In this document: piece after piece, positions 1 through 7,590 of the stretch
Layout of the letters: each line of letters opens with the position of its first letter
How positions within the stretch are numbered: the first letter of the stretch is position 1
Source of the DNA: JBBRGG01 sp038240875
GTDB taxonomy: Bacteria; Planctomycetota; Phycisphaerae; Phycisphaerales; UBA1924
NCBI GenBank assembly: GCA_038240875.1
Contig: JBBRGG010000151.1
Location: 1 to 8,831 of the forward strand
Direction: 5' to 3'
Length of the DNA stretch: 8,831 nucleotides
Made by a program: the position numbers and the translations under genes
The notes under the pieces: model-generated
Told to the model about the DNA's origin: nothing
The model's database searches: none
Seen by the model: the letters and a program-made list of their open reading frames with translations, nothing else

Positions 1-3000
1 CAACCTGCTCAAAAGTCACGCTCACACGCGTCGATACGCCACGTTCCTGCATCGTTACACCATACAACATGTCTGCAGCTTGCATCGTCCGCTTGTTGTG
101 CGTGATCACTATAAAGTGCGACATATCCGTGAACTGCCTTAACACCGAGTTGTATCGCCCGACGTTCGCCTCATCCAACGCAGCATCGACTTCGTCCAGC
201 ACACAAAAGCAACTTGGCTTACTGCGGAAGATCGACAGCAACAACGCAACCGCTGTCAGCGTTTTCTCGCCACCCGAAAGCTGGCTGATGCTTCGTGGCT
301 CCTTGCCCGGCGGCTTTGCAATCACCTCAATACCACTCTCCAGCAAGTCTGTTTCATCGGTCTCGACCTTCGAAATCGTGCCATCGGCTTGCTCAACTTC
401 GCGCATCAAAGGCATCAACCGCACCTCCGCGCGACCACCACCAAACAACCTGCGGAACATGCCATCAGGCGAACCAAAGTTGTCCTTGATCCGCTCAAAG
501 ACCTCACCAAAGCGTTCACGGCTGACCTGGTTCAACTTCGTGATCAACTCGGTCAACTGCTCAGTTGCATCTTCCAAGTCCTTGACCTGCTTGATCAAAT
601 CGTCGTTCTGTTCCGCGAGCTTGCCTTCTTCTTCGAGCGCTTCCAAGTTCACGCTGCCCAGCTTGCGAATCTGATCGCGGAGTACGTCGATCGTCCGCGC
701 CGCCTCAGGCGGATCAATCCGCGCGACCTGGCCATCCTTCATCATCTCGACATATTCAACGTGCTCGCGCGCGATCTCAAAGCCAAGGTCTTCCTGCGTC
801 CGCTCCTCAAGCTGTTCACGACGAACTTCAAGCTCGCGGCGAGAAACCTCGATGCTGTGCCAATCTCGCTCCAGCGTCTGGAACCTTGCCCGCATCGCCA
901 ACAACGCCTCACCAAGCCGCGTCGAACGAGCCGCGGTTTCGGTCGCAATCGCACGCGCCAGTATCAATTTTTCCGCAGCCGCCGCCGCGAGCAACGCAGA
1001 TTCTTCGGCGATCCGCCCGGCTTCTTCGATCCCGCCAGCAACCTCGCGCACCCGCGCTTCATTGCGTGAAACGTGATCGCGCACCTCGCGCCCTTGCCGC
1101 TCTGACTCGTGAAGCATCGCTTCGGCTCGCGCGATCTCACGCCGAGCCGCTGACAACTGTTCGCCAAATCGCGATACCTCAACACGCCCCATCGCCCACT
1201 GTTCCTGGGCCGCTTCCGCACGCAACTGCAATGAACGCACCGCGTCGGCGAGTTCCTTCGCGGTCCCCGCTTCCTCCTCATGCAACCTGCGCAAACGCTC
1301 GGCACGCTCAACAAGCTCCGCACGCTCACGCTCAACACCCGCCATGCGTTCGCGAGCCTGATTCGCCTCTTGGGCAAGGTTCGTGTGCTCACGCGTCAAC
1401 CGCGCGACCTCGGCTTCCAATCGCTCAACCCTGGCCTGCTCGCCAATTGCGCTGCGTTGCAACTTGGCAAGAGCTTGCCGCTTCTCGCCCGCGAGCACGC
1501 TTAGCCGTGACGCCTCGGCGTCTATCCCGCGAAGTTCGTCGCGGGCCGTCGCAAGTTCACTCGCACGCTGCGCCGTGCTCGTCGTAAGGCGTTCCAACTC
1601 AACGCGCCGCCGCAGCAAGCCGCCGCCACCAGATTCTTCGCCGCTGCCCGCTGGCCCCGCGTGCACGCGCCCCGTCGAATCAAGCACGATGCCTGCTCGC
1701 GTCACAAACGCGCACCCAGCCAAAGGCCCCGCGGCCAACAACCGCGCTGCGTCCAGATCGCTCACCAAATACACGCGCGACAACAACCGATCAAGCACGT
1801 CTTCAACCCGCTGCGAAACCGCCGAATCGCGCGACGCAGTGGCACCCTGCGCTTCAACCTGCGCCCGCGCTCGCACCAACGAACGCAAGCTCACCAAGCG
1901 CGCGCGAACGTCGCCCAAATTGGAACCAAATGCACTTCCAAACGAATCACCAAGCAACGAAGGCACGCCTTTCCGCGTCGGTGCATCAATGCCCACCAAA
2001 GGTAAAAACGTAACCCGCCCAGGCAGCCCCGCAAGCTCCGCGCTCGTAGGCAATTCATCCAGCGACCCCACCACCATCGCTTCAAGGTCCGTGCCTAGCG
2101 CCGCTTCGAACGCCGCCGCCGCTTCGCTGTCAACTTCAGGCCGCGTCTCGATCAAGTCCGCGAGCGAGCCAAGCACGCGCGCAAACCCTTCGCCTCGATC
2201 GCGCCGTTCGAGCACTTCGCGAGCCGCCTGCGCATAGCCAACGCGTCCTTGCACCATTTCTTCCAATGTTGACCGGCGCGAATCCTGTCTTGCAAGTTCC
2301 TGTTCCATCGCGCCGATCCGCTCAGCGTTCGATCTGCGATCTGATCCCAACTTCCCACACGACGCATCAAGTTCGGCAACATCGTCTTCGAGTACCTGAG
2401 CCTGCGCCTTCATCGTCGCGAGCGATTCCGCTGTCGTTGCTTGTGTCGCTTTCGCTGTCGCCGATTCTTCCAACACGCGTGACGCCTTCGCCGCCGACCG
2501 CTCGGCTTGCTCACGCAGCGATTCCAATCGCCTTTCTTCCGCCAGCGTCGACGCGAGCAACCCCGCACGCTCACGATCAATCCGCGCCGCGGCTTGCTCT
2601 TTTTGCGAGAGCAGATGCCGCTTTTCCTGAAGCGATTCCATCGCCGCCGCCTTGGATTCGCCCGCGGTCGACAGCCTTCGCTCGGCTTCCGCGAGTGATT
2701 CGCTCAGCCCCGCGATCGATTCGGACTGATCTACCAGCGAAAGCTTCAAGCTCTGCGCCCGTTCTTCAATCTCATGCACGCGCTGCGCATCGATCTTGGC
2801 CTGCCGCGAGGCATCTTCGCTCGCACGCTCAAGCATCGTTCGCTTTTGCGCGGCTTGCTGCCTTGCATGCTCATGCCCGGTGCGTTCCTGCTCCAGCGTT
2901 CGCGCCGCACCCTCGCGTTCGTGCCGTTCGACTTCGACTGCCTGACGCTCACCCTCGGCCTGTGCGAGTGCTTCGCCTGCTTCAGTTCGTTCGTTGCCCA

Positions 3001-3988
3001 AGCCTTCCTGCCGACTGGTAAGCCCCGCAAGCCGCGAGACCAGATCGTCATACTGATCAAACGCCAGCGCGATCCGCCACGCCTTTAGCTCTGCGTCCAA
3101 CTGCACAAACGTCCGCGCCTTGGCAGCCTGCCCACGCACAATCTTGAGCCTTCGCTCCGTCGAATCAAGCTGCTCGCGCGTCGCCTTCAGATTCGTCGTC
3201 GCGCGTTCAAGCTTGCGCATCGCCTCGATACGCCGCTGCTTGTACTTCGCGATCCCCGCCGCTTCTTCAAAGATTGTTCGGCGTTCCTGCGGGCTCGCCA
3301 TCAACATCGCATCGACCTTGCCCTGTTCAATAATCGAATACGCGTCGGCGCCGATGCCGGTATCAAGAAACAACTCGCGGATATCCTTGAGGCGTGCCGT
3401 CCTGCCATTGATGAGGTACTTGCTTGTCCCATCGCGATACAGGCGGCGTTCAACTTCGACCACATCCGCATCAATCGGCAAGCCACGCTTGCCACGTACC
3501 TTCGCCTCAACGACCGACTCGGGATCCCTTTCGCCCGCGCGCTCAGCCAACATGCCCGGCATTTGAGTTGCATCCGCCGAGCCCTCGGCGTTCTCCGCGT
3601 ATTCGCTGGCTTCGTTGCTACCTTCTTCACTCGCCCGGTCACCAGCCACGCCTTCTGCACTTAATCCAGTAACGGCTGCAACCGAAGCAGGCACGCCAAC
3701 CCTCGCCAAACTTGTACGCACAATCGACGGGTTATCAAACGAGAGCGTCACGCTTGCCAGGCCCGCGGGCTTTCGCCCCGCGCTCCCAGCGAAAATCACG
3801 TCGAGCATTTCCGTGCCACGCAGGCTCTTGCTGGAGCGCTCTCCGAGCACCCATTTGATCGCGTCCACGATGTTGCTCTTACCGCACCCATTGGGCCCAA
3901 CGATCCCGATGACTTCACGATCAAACGTGAACTCGGTACGGTCGGCAAAGGACTTGAACCCTTCAACGGTCAGCTTTTTCAGACGCAT
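1..3988 (-). CDS. smc: Chromosome segregation ATPase SMC (C-terminal end cut off)
   Basis: SMC is the ATPase of bacterial condensin; it dimerises, binds ScpA/ScpB and organises newly replicated chromosomes. About 1329 codons are read without a stop from the ATG at 3988 to the window edge. The N-terminal half-ATPase begins MRLKKLTVEGFKSFADRT, with Walker A GPNGCGKSN at residues 31-39. A conserved segment containing YSIIEQGKVD lies near 215, followed by a long Glu/Arg/Ala-rich coiled coil, a hinge at about 580-800 ending in a Gly-rich stretch, and a second coiled coil. The C-terminal half-ATPase has signature LSGGEK (1237-1242), Walker B LDEVD (1264-1268), D-loop ALDE and the VITHNK histidine switch near 1295. 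By comparison with other SMCs only about a dozen residues are missing. It is longer than the usual 1150-1200 residues, partly because about 80 extra residues follow LSFDN (residue 86). A GGAGGG ribosome site at 3997-4002, 8 bases before the ATG, supports the start. Confidence 0.97.
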   Translation of the reverse strand, partial: MRLKKLTVEGFKSFADRTEFTFDREVIGIVGPNGCGKSNIVDAIKWVLGERSSKSLRGTEMLDVIFAGSAGRKPAGLASVTLSFDNPSIVRTSLARVGVPASVAAVTGLSAEGVAGDRASEEGSNEASEYAENAEGSADATQMPGMLAERAGERDPESVVEAKVRGKRGLPIDADVVEVERRLYRDGTSKYLINGRTARLKDIRELFLDTGIGADAYSIIEQGKVDAMLMASPQERRTIFEEAAGIAKYKQRRIEAMRKLERATTNLKATREQLDSTERRLKIVRGQAAKARTFVQLDAELKAWRIALAFDQYDDLVSRLAGLTSRQEGLGNERTEAGEALAQAEGERQAVEVERHEREGAARTLEQERTGHEHARQQAAQKRTMLERASEDASRQAKIDAQRVHEIEERAQSLKLSLVDQSESIAGLSESLAEAERRLSTAGESKAAAMESLQEKRHLLSQKEQAAARIDRERAGLLASTLAEERRLESLREQAERSAAKASRVLEESATAKATQATTAESLATMKAQAQVLEDDVAELDASCGKLGSDRRSNAERIGAMEQELARQDSRRSTLEEMVQGRVGYAQAAREVLERRDRGEGFARVLGSLADLIETRPEVDSEAAAAFEAALGTDLEAMVVGSLDELPTSAELAGLPGRVTFLPLVGIDAPTRKGVPSLLGDSFGSAFGSNLGDVRARLVSLRSLVRARAQVEAQGATASRDSAVSQRVEDVLDRLLSRVYLVSDLDAARLLAAGPLAGCAFVTRAGIVLDSTGRVHAGPAGSGEESGGGGLLRRRVELERLTTSTAQRASELATARDELRGIDAEASRLSVLAGEKRQALAKLQRSAIGEQARVERLEAEVARLTREHTNLAQEANQARERMAGVERERAELVERAERLRRLHEEEAGTAKELADAVRSLQLRAEAAQEQWAMGRVEVSRFGEQLSAARREIARAEAMLHESERQGREVRDHVSRNEARVREVAGGIEEAGRIAEESALLAAAAAEKLILARAIATETAARSTRLGEALLAMRARFQTLERDWHSIEVSRRELEVRREQLEERTQEDLGFEIAREHVEYVEMMKDGQVARIDPPEAARTIDVLRDQIRKLGSVNLEALEEEGKLAEQNDDLIKQVKDLEDATEQLTELITKLNQVSRERFGEVFERIKDNFGSPDGMFRRLFGGGRAEVRLMPLMREVEQADGTISKVETDETDLLESGIEVIAKPPGKEPRSISQLSGGEKTLTAVALLLSIFRSKPSCFCVLDEVDAALDEANVGRYNSVLRQFTDMSHFIVITHNKRTMQAADMLYGVTMQERGVSTRVSVTFEQV

Positions 3989-4349
3989 ACCACGCACCCT
4001 CCATGATGCCAAAGGCAAGTACAGGCAGCCGTGCGCAACACGCACCAAGCTCCACGCATCTTGCACGAGTACCCCACGCTTCGCGCCGCACATAAGCCTG
4101 AACGAATTGCCTTCGATCCGCCAAACTCGCATCCAACGCGCATCGCGCGAACACACTCGCGTGCGCCCCGGCGATCCTCGCCGATGACGTACGTATCAAC
4201 CATATCAGCCCAGTGTAGCGTTTTTTTCTCGTTGCGCACGCGCCTTTGTGCCATGCACCACACCATTCAATTCCCACGCGCAACCGACATCCTTTCAGCG
4301 ACCAAACACGTGGCCGCTCGTCGAGCGCGTACACACAAACCCAGCTGCT
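3989..4349. other. Spacer between the FlgI-like gene and smc
   Basis: This stretch of 361 bases carries no convincing gene. Reading in the direction of smc it contains an A7 tract (T7 on the + strand at 4221-4227) directly upstream of TACACT (complement of 4212-4217), which could be a weak -10 element, but I see no good -35. A GC hairpin, CGGCGA-TCC-TCGCCG, sits at 4169-4183 and a short palindrome CGCTC-GTC-GAGCG at 4315-4327. Neither is followed by a T-run in the minus direction, so no clear terminator separates the two genes. The smc ribosome site lies at its smc-proximal end. Two minus-strand reading frames cross the spacer but look like chance. Confidence 0.5.
3997..4002 (-). promoter_or_regulatory. 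Ribosome binding site of smc
   Basis: GGAGGG on the minus strand, 8 bases upstream of the ATG at 3988. It fixes the SMC start at MRLKKL, which also matches where SMC proteins normally begin. Confidence 0.8.
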
Positions 4350-6320
4350 TTACCTACCTTTGGTCGGCGGGACAATCGGCACAATCTTGGGTACATCAAC
4401 TGTCGCAGGCTCATCCGAAACCGTTGGCAGCACGCCACGCTTGGGAGACAAGATCATGACCTCACGATCCTTCGCCGTCTCCGGGCGTTCGCGTGTTTCC
4501 AGCGAAGATTCAGCCGCTAGAAGTAGCGCGCGCAAACGATCACTTTCAGTAGTGAAGTCCGCGACCACGCCGCCAGCTCGCTGCATCTCATACAACACGC
4601 CAACGATATCGGAATACGACATCGACATGCCCGAGCTCGGTTCATCTCCAGTCGCCTGACGTGCTAGGATTTCTACCAGCGCTGCGACGTGGCCATCAAC
4701 CGATGTCGTGATCGGCCTGCCACTCTTCGCCGGCATGTAAAAAATCCTTGCCACCGACTGATTCGCTTGCGTGGTCAACAAGAAGCGATCACCCCACGCC
4801 GACATCGTCAAAGGCTTGGTTAAGTTCATCGACGATCCAAACAGCACGATGCGTGGCTGCCTCTGCTGCGTCACATAAATCATTGGCTGATTCGAATCAA
4901 CCACGTCCAGAAAGAACCCGCCAGGCAGTAACCGCCGCCGTACGCCTTGTATTGTACCAGAAGGCAAATTGCTCTTGGCAAGCACTTCCAAGTGTCTAGG
5001 CTTCAGGCGTTCCGCCGTCGGATCCCGATTCGACGCCTGCCATGAAGCCAACCGCCCAAGCTGGGCTCGCTCGGCTCGAGTCGCCAACGCTTCATACGCC
5101 GCCACCCGAACCAACATGTCATCATCCGACATCAGCGCCTTCAATGTCAAATCGACCTTCGGCCCGGCATCGATCTTCGCTAGCAACCGAATCGCGTCGG
5201 TCTGTATGCTCTGCGATCCATTGCGAGCCAGGTCCGCCAGATACTGTGCGGCGACCGGATCGCCTAGCCTCGCACCAGTTCGCAACGCCGCCAACCGCGT
5301 AAGCGTCTCAGGGCTGTCGTAAATCTTGCGAATAAACGGCAGCGATTTGTTCCCAACCCCCTCAACCGACCACGCGAGCACGTCGGCCATCTCGGGGTTG
5401 GCTTGCATCGCCTCTACTAAGGAAAGAGAAGTCTCTTCGGGGATGCTCTGATCAACCCGCAAAAAACGGATCAAATTCAAGAACGTCTCGGGATCATCGC
5501 GAAACCGACCTGGAATCCGCAACTCAATCGACTCACCCGAACGGCCGCGAGCGGTCTTGTGCCGATCTCCAGGCCCAGGCGGAAACCGCGAGTTGATCGC
5601 CGAAACAACGCTTCGCGCCAACGTATGGCTTTGATTATCAAGGACCAATTCAATACCAAGCGGATCAGTGACCGCGCCGCCATCAAGGATTCGCCCACTC
5701 GTCCGCGTCACTTCGCTGGTTGATCGCACGCCGTCGGCGAACGGATTAATAAAGATCGGCCCCTCAGCACGCCCAATGATCTTGGTCGCGACCGTGCCAA
5801 ATGTCGCCGCGTAGCCTAATCGCAAATCCGTCGACCAGAGCACGCCACCTTCAAGACTTGTCGCGTTCAACGCTTTGACCGCTACGTCAAAGGTCGCATC
5901 ATCTGGAGATCCCGGTGCAATTGCAGCCTGTACAAGCACTACGGCGATATTTGGGTCGCGTAACAATTCTCCAGGCGACTTGCCCGCAATTCCTGGTGCG
6001 TTGTCAGATTCCGCCGTGCCTATGCCGCGAAGGCCCATCTCGCGTTCGATGGTGGCTTTGACCGAATCAGGAAGCAGATCGCCACCCGTGCCATTGAGCC
6101 CGACAACAATCCCGATACCCGATACCAGCACCGGCTCGATACCACGAAACGACGACATGCTGCCGACCGTGCCCCGCAACATCTGCGGCACATCACGCTG
6201 GATCGTTGGCTGGACCGCAACCGGCTTTTTATCGCCTCTACCCGCGCAGCCATTCAGCGCGGTTAAACCAAGCGCAACTCCAGCAAGGACAAGTGTCAAA
6301 GCCGTTCGCAATGCCGCCAT
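4350..6320 (-). CDS. FlgI-like (flagellar P-ring type) lipoprotein with HEAT-like repeats
   Basis: The predicted protein has 656 residues. Residues 1-24 form a lipoprotein signal peptide with lipobox LNGC (Cys25), so it is probably lipid-anchored in an envelope membrane. Residues about 47-260 resemble the P-ring protein FlgI: LVSGIGIVVGLNGTGGD at 65-81 matches the FlgI-type VGYGLVVGLNGTGD motif, and a later stretch with ATSLEGGVLWSTDLR matches the FlgI segment around SLRGGTLL. Residues about 305-420 are Ala/Leu-rich helical repeats of HEAT type (e.g. LVRVAAYEALATRAE). The C-terminal part is unassigned and ends in a Pro/Val-rich tail. True FlgI is about 350-370 residues with a cleaved Sec signal and no lipobox, so this is a relative rather than an ordinary P-ring subunit. 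No flagellar genes are visible nearby. The frame extends 16 codons further up to a GTG at 6368, but the ATG at 6320 gives a clean signal peptide and has GGGAG 7 bases upstream. Function is unknown; an envelope ring or pore role is inference. Confidence 0.82.
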   Translation of the reverse strand: MAALRTALTLVLAGVALGLTALNGCAGRGDKKPVAVQPTIQRDVPQMLRGTVGSMSSFRGIEPVLVSGIGIVVGLNGTGGDLLPDSVKATIEREMGLRGIGTAESDNAPGIAGKSPGELLRDPNIAVVLVQAAIAPGSPDDATFDVAVKALNATSLEGGVLWSTDLRLGYAATFGTVATKIIGRAEGPIFINPFADGVRSTSEVTRTSGRILDGGAVTDPLGIELVLDNQSHTLARSVVSAINSRFPPGPGDRHKTARGRSGESIELRIPGRFRDDPETFLNLIRFLRVDQSIPEETSLSLVEAMQANPEMADVLAWSVEGVGNKSLPFIRKIYDSPETLTRLAALRTGARLGDPVAAQYLADLARNGSQSIQTDAIRLLAKIDAGPKVDLTLKALMSDDDMLVRVAAYEALATRAERAQLGRLASWQASNRDPTAERLKPRHLEVLAKSNLPSGTIQGVRRRLLPGGFFLDVVDSNQPMIYVTQQRQPRIVLFGSSMNLTKPLTMSAWGDRFLLTTQANQSVARIFYMPAKSGRPITTSVDGHVAALVEILARQATGDEPSSGMSMSYSDIVGVLYEMQRAGGVVADFTTESDRLRALLLAAESSLETRERPETAKDREVMILSPKRGVLPTVSDEPATVDVPKIVPIVPPTKGR

Positions 6321-6327
6321 TAAACCA

Positions 6328-6332
6328 CTCCC
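6328..6332 (-). promoter_or_regulatory. Ribosome binding site deciding the FlgI-like start
   Basis: GGGAG on the minus strand lies 7 bases before the ATG at 6320. The competing GTG at 6368 has a GGAGG only one base away, too close to work, and would add 16 residues in front of an otherwise complete lipoprotein signal peptide. Confidence 0.6.
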
Positions 6333-6400
6333 GTGCGCTCGCGCACTCACAAGACTCAAACCCAACACGCCTCCAAAGCAACGCGCCAGTGAGTAAAATT

Positions 6401-6413
6401 TATCAATTTGATA
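6401..6413. promoter_or_regulatory. Operator-like palindrome upstream of the FlgI-like gene
   Basis: TATCAA-T-TTGATA is a perfect 6-bp inverted repeat with a one-base centre in an A+T-rich patch, about 80 bases upstream of the chosen FlgI-like start. Its size and symmetry fit a site for a dimeric repressor or part of a promoter. No regulator gene is present in the window, so this is a suggestion only. Confidence 0.25.
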
Positions 6414-6573
6414 CCGGTCAGCGACACGCTACGCCGCAGTTCCGAAACACTGTACCCCGACATTTTGTTTGGGGTAGTTAGTTGAAGACCGAAACGTACC
6501 AACACAAACCAGGCACAGAGTTGCCAGATGAAGCCGCCCGAATGTTTCTGTTGAAACAAGAATACACAAAGTA

Positions 6574-6590
6574 TTCCTGAAATACAGGAA
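6574..6590. promoter_or_regulatory. Nested inverted repeat, possible operator
   Basis: TTCCTG-AAATA-CAGGAA is a perfect 6-bp inverted repeat with a 5-base spacer. The shifted pair GTATT-CCTGA-AATAC (6571-6585) overlaps it, so the site has two alternative symmetries. There is no T-run next to it, so it is not a terminator. It may be a protein-binding site in the spacer upstream of the FlgI-like gene. Confidence 0.25.
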
Positions 6591-6782
6591 AGACACCCTA
6601 ACAAGATCGAAAGGTCCAGATCTCGCCTTGCTCGCATTCGTCATGCTCGGTTTACTTGGTTCGACATCGTTGCTTGAAAATGCCAATTGCTCCAACATGC
6701 GCGAGCGCCAAACTGGGTTTAATTCAACCACTACCTGATCAAAGCTTGCTACAACAGAAGATCGCTCCACCTTTTTAGACGG

Positions 6783-6824
6783 ACGCGCAAACGAAGTGGG
6801 TGTCAAGGTACATTTTTTGCGCGT
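6783..6824. repeat. Inverted repeat with 9-bp perfect stem
   Basis: ACGCGCAAA (6783-6791) pairs perfectly with TTTGCGCGT (6816-6824) across a 24-base loop. The right arm is part of a T6 run (6813-6818). It could be a hairpin in an RNA of either strand; no gene ends here, so its role is unclear. Confidence 0.4.
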
Positions 6825-6855
6825 GTGCCCGAAATCGATCAAACGGAATACGAAA

Positions 6856-7007
6856 ACAGTGAGTTCTACTAGCCCCTAGGATGTCGGTGACTGTGGACAG
6901 AATCAAGCTAGGGATTCTGTTCCTCGTGCCCAACGGCACGCATTCCATATGGTTGCGCACAACCGACAGGCACTCCACTAGATTTTACGCTAGAATTTGT
7001 GCCTTGT
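6856..7007. ncRNA. Candidate structured RNA: series of adjoining hairpins
   Basis: Five stems lie almost end to end. They are ACAGT/ACTGT (6856-6860 with 6890-6894, weak); GGACAGAATC/GATTCTGTTCC (6895-6904 with 6913-6923, one bulge, 8-base loop); CGTGCC-CAAC-GGCACG (6925-6940); GGTTG-CGCA-CAACC (6951-6964); and ACAGGCAC/GTGCCTTGT (6966-6973 with 6999-7007, one bulge), the last enclosing a CTAG/CTAG stem. Five CTAG tetramers, a sequence often scarce in bacterial coding DNA, occur in about 125 bases. Such tiling is more than expected by chance and suggests a small RNA or leader, but inverted repeats fold on both strands, so the strand is undecided. It matches no RNA family I can recognise, and REP-like DNA repeats are an alternative. 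Confidence 0.3.
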
Positions 7008-7295
7008 ACCCCTTGCATACACGATGTGTAGTGGTATCCTCACGGCCCAGCACTTCTTGAAAATACCCTTTCATTTACCTACCACAACGCGTATGATGCT
7101 ACTACTTACCTATCCGCGTCCAAACCAGTCAGAGTCGAAATCTTCATTATCAAACCGACCGCAGCTGACCTGGCTTACATTAATCCGCGTAGCGCATGAA
7201 TGACGCTCTTGATCATGTACGCTCTTATCTGTGTGTGGGCGTTTGAGTTTGTCGGTGTCGTGTGTCGAGGTGTTATAGGTCGTTCGTGTCTATTT

Positions 7296-7344
7296 GTGTC
7301 AGTTCTAGTACGAGATCGTTGCTTGACTGACACCAACGGTTTTT
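7296..7344 (+). terminator. Possible intrinsic terminator with no gene upstream
   Basis: GTGTCAGT (7296-7303) pairs perfectly with ACTGACAC (7326-7333) around a 22-base loop. Two further T-A pairs are possible after one mismatch. A T5 run follows at 7340-7344, slightly farther from the stem than usual. It points in the plus direction, where no upstream protein gene exists, so if real it would end an unannotated transcript. Confidence 0.3.
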
Positions 7345-7579
7345 AATGTGGGTAGATGGTGACTTGGCTGGAAAGATTGATGCCTGAACTGAATGAGAAT
7401 TAAACTTTTCTAGGCTCGCTTTGCAAGGTGTTCATATGCGTCTATCAGCAAAACTGTTAGCGTTTAGATAGTGATACGTTAGCTTTAGATTGTTTGCAGT
7501 TGAATGTCATGCATGAGCATGTACGTGGGCCTAAACATGGGCCAGTTCGATTAGTCAGTTGGATTCGGTTAGTTGGATT

Positions 7580-7584
7580 GGAGG
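7580..7584 (+). promoter_or_regulatory. Ribosome binding site deciding the dcd start
   Basis: GGAGG lies 6 bases before the GTG at 7591. The longer frame from the TTG at 7573 would place this site inside the coding region and add six unconserved residues, so the GTG is preferred. Confidence 0.8.
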
Positions 7585-7590
7585 CGTTGC

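Larger units (their letters stand above)
6321..7590. other. Gene-free, A+T-richer divergent spacer dense in inverted repeats
   Basis: About 1.27 kb separates the minus-strand FlgI-like gene from plus-strand dcd. The frames here are short, have no good ribosome sites, mixed codon use and no recognisable protein. Inverted repeats I can pair by eye include TATCAA-T-TTGATA (6401-6413), TACCCC/GGGGTA (6453-6476), TTCCTG/CAGGAA (6574-6590), ACGCGCAAA/TTTGCGCGT (6783-6824), an adjoining series at 6856-7007, a 10-bp palindrome TCATGCATGA (7507-7516) and GTGTCAGT/ACTGACAC (7296-7333). A 9-base direct repeat AGTTGGATT occurs at 7557-7565 and 7571-7579, just before dcd. Promoters for both flanking genes must lie here, but no hexamer pair is convincing. 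No tRNA, rRNA, tmRNA, RNase P or SRP RNA signature was found. Confidence 0.6.

Noticed and set aside
389..3021. Several long plus-strand reading frames (for example 389-1069, 886-1587, 1383-2237, 2266-3021)
   Set aside because: They lie antisense to smc, have Arg/Pro/Ser/Ala-rich low-complexity translations and are mirror frames of a G+C-rich coding strand.
3963..4334. Minus-strand frames in the spacer before smc (123 residues, and 95 residues at 3979-4266)
   Set aside because: Both run into the smc start, lack good ribosome sites and have Cys/Trp/Arg-rich translations with no recognisable family.
6356..6637. Possible 93-residue minus-strand membrane protein upstream of the FlgI-like gene
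   Set aside because: It has two hydrophobic stretches, but also an excess of Cys, mixed third-position bases unlike the neighbours and no clear ribosome site; more likely chance.
6429..6842. 137-residue minus-strand frame in the spacer
   Set aside because: No family resemblance and no ribosome site seen; it runs across the inverted repeats at 6453-6476, 6574-6590 and 6783-6824.
6997..7203. 68-residue plus-strand frame
   Set aside because: Lacks a ribosome site, overlaps a hairpin arm and has no recognisable features.
7307..7315. AGTACGAGA, resembling the sarcin-ricin loop of 23S rRNA
   Set aside because: Only nine bases match and the following bases diverge from the rRNA sequence; no other rRNA segment is nearby.
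6321..7590. Replication origin
   Set aside because: The skew switch and divergent genes are suggestive, but I found no cluster of DnaA boxes and no dnaA, dnaN or similar neighbour; kept only as a composition finding.
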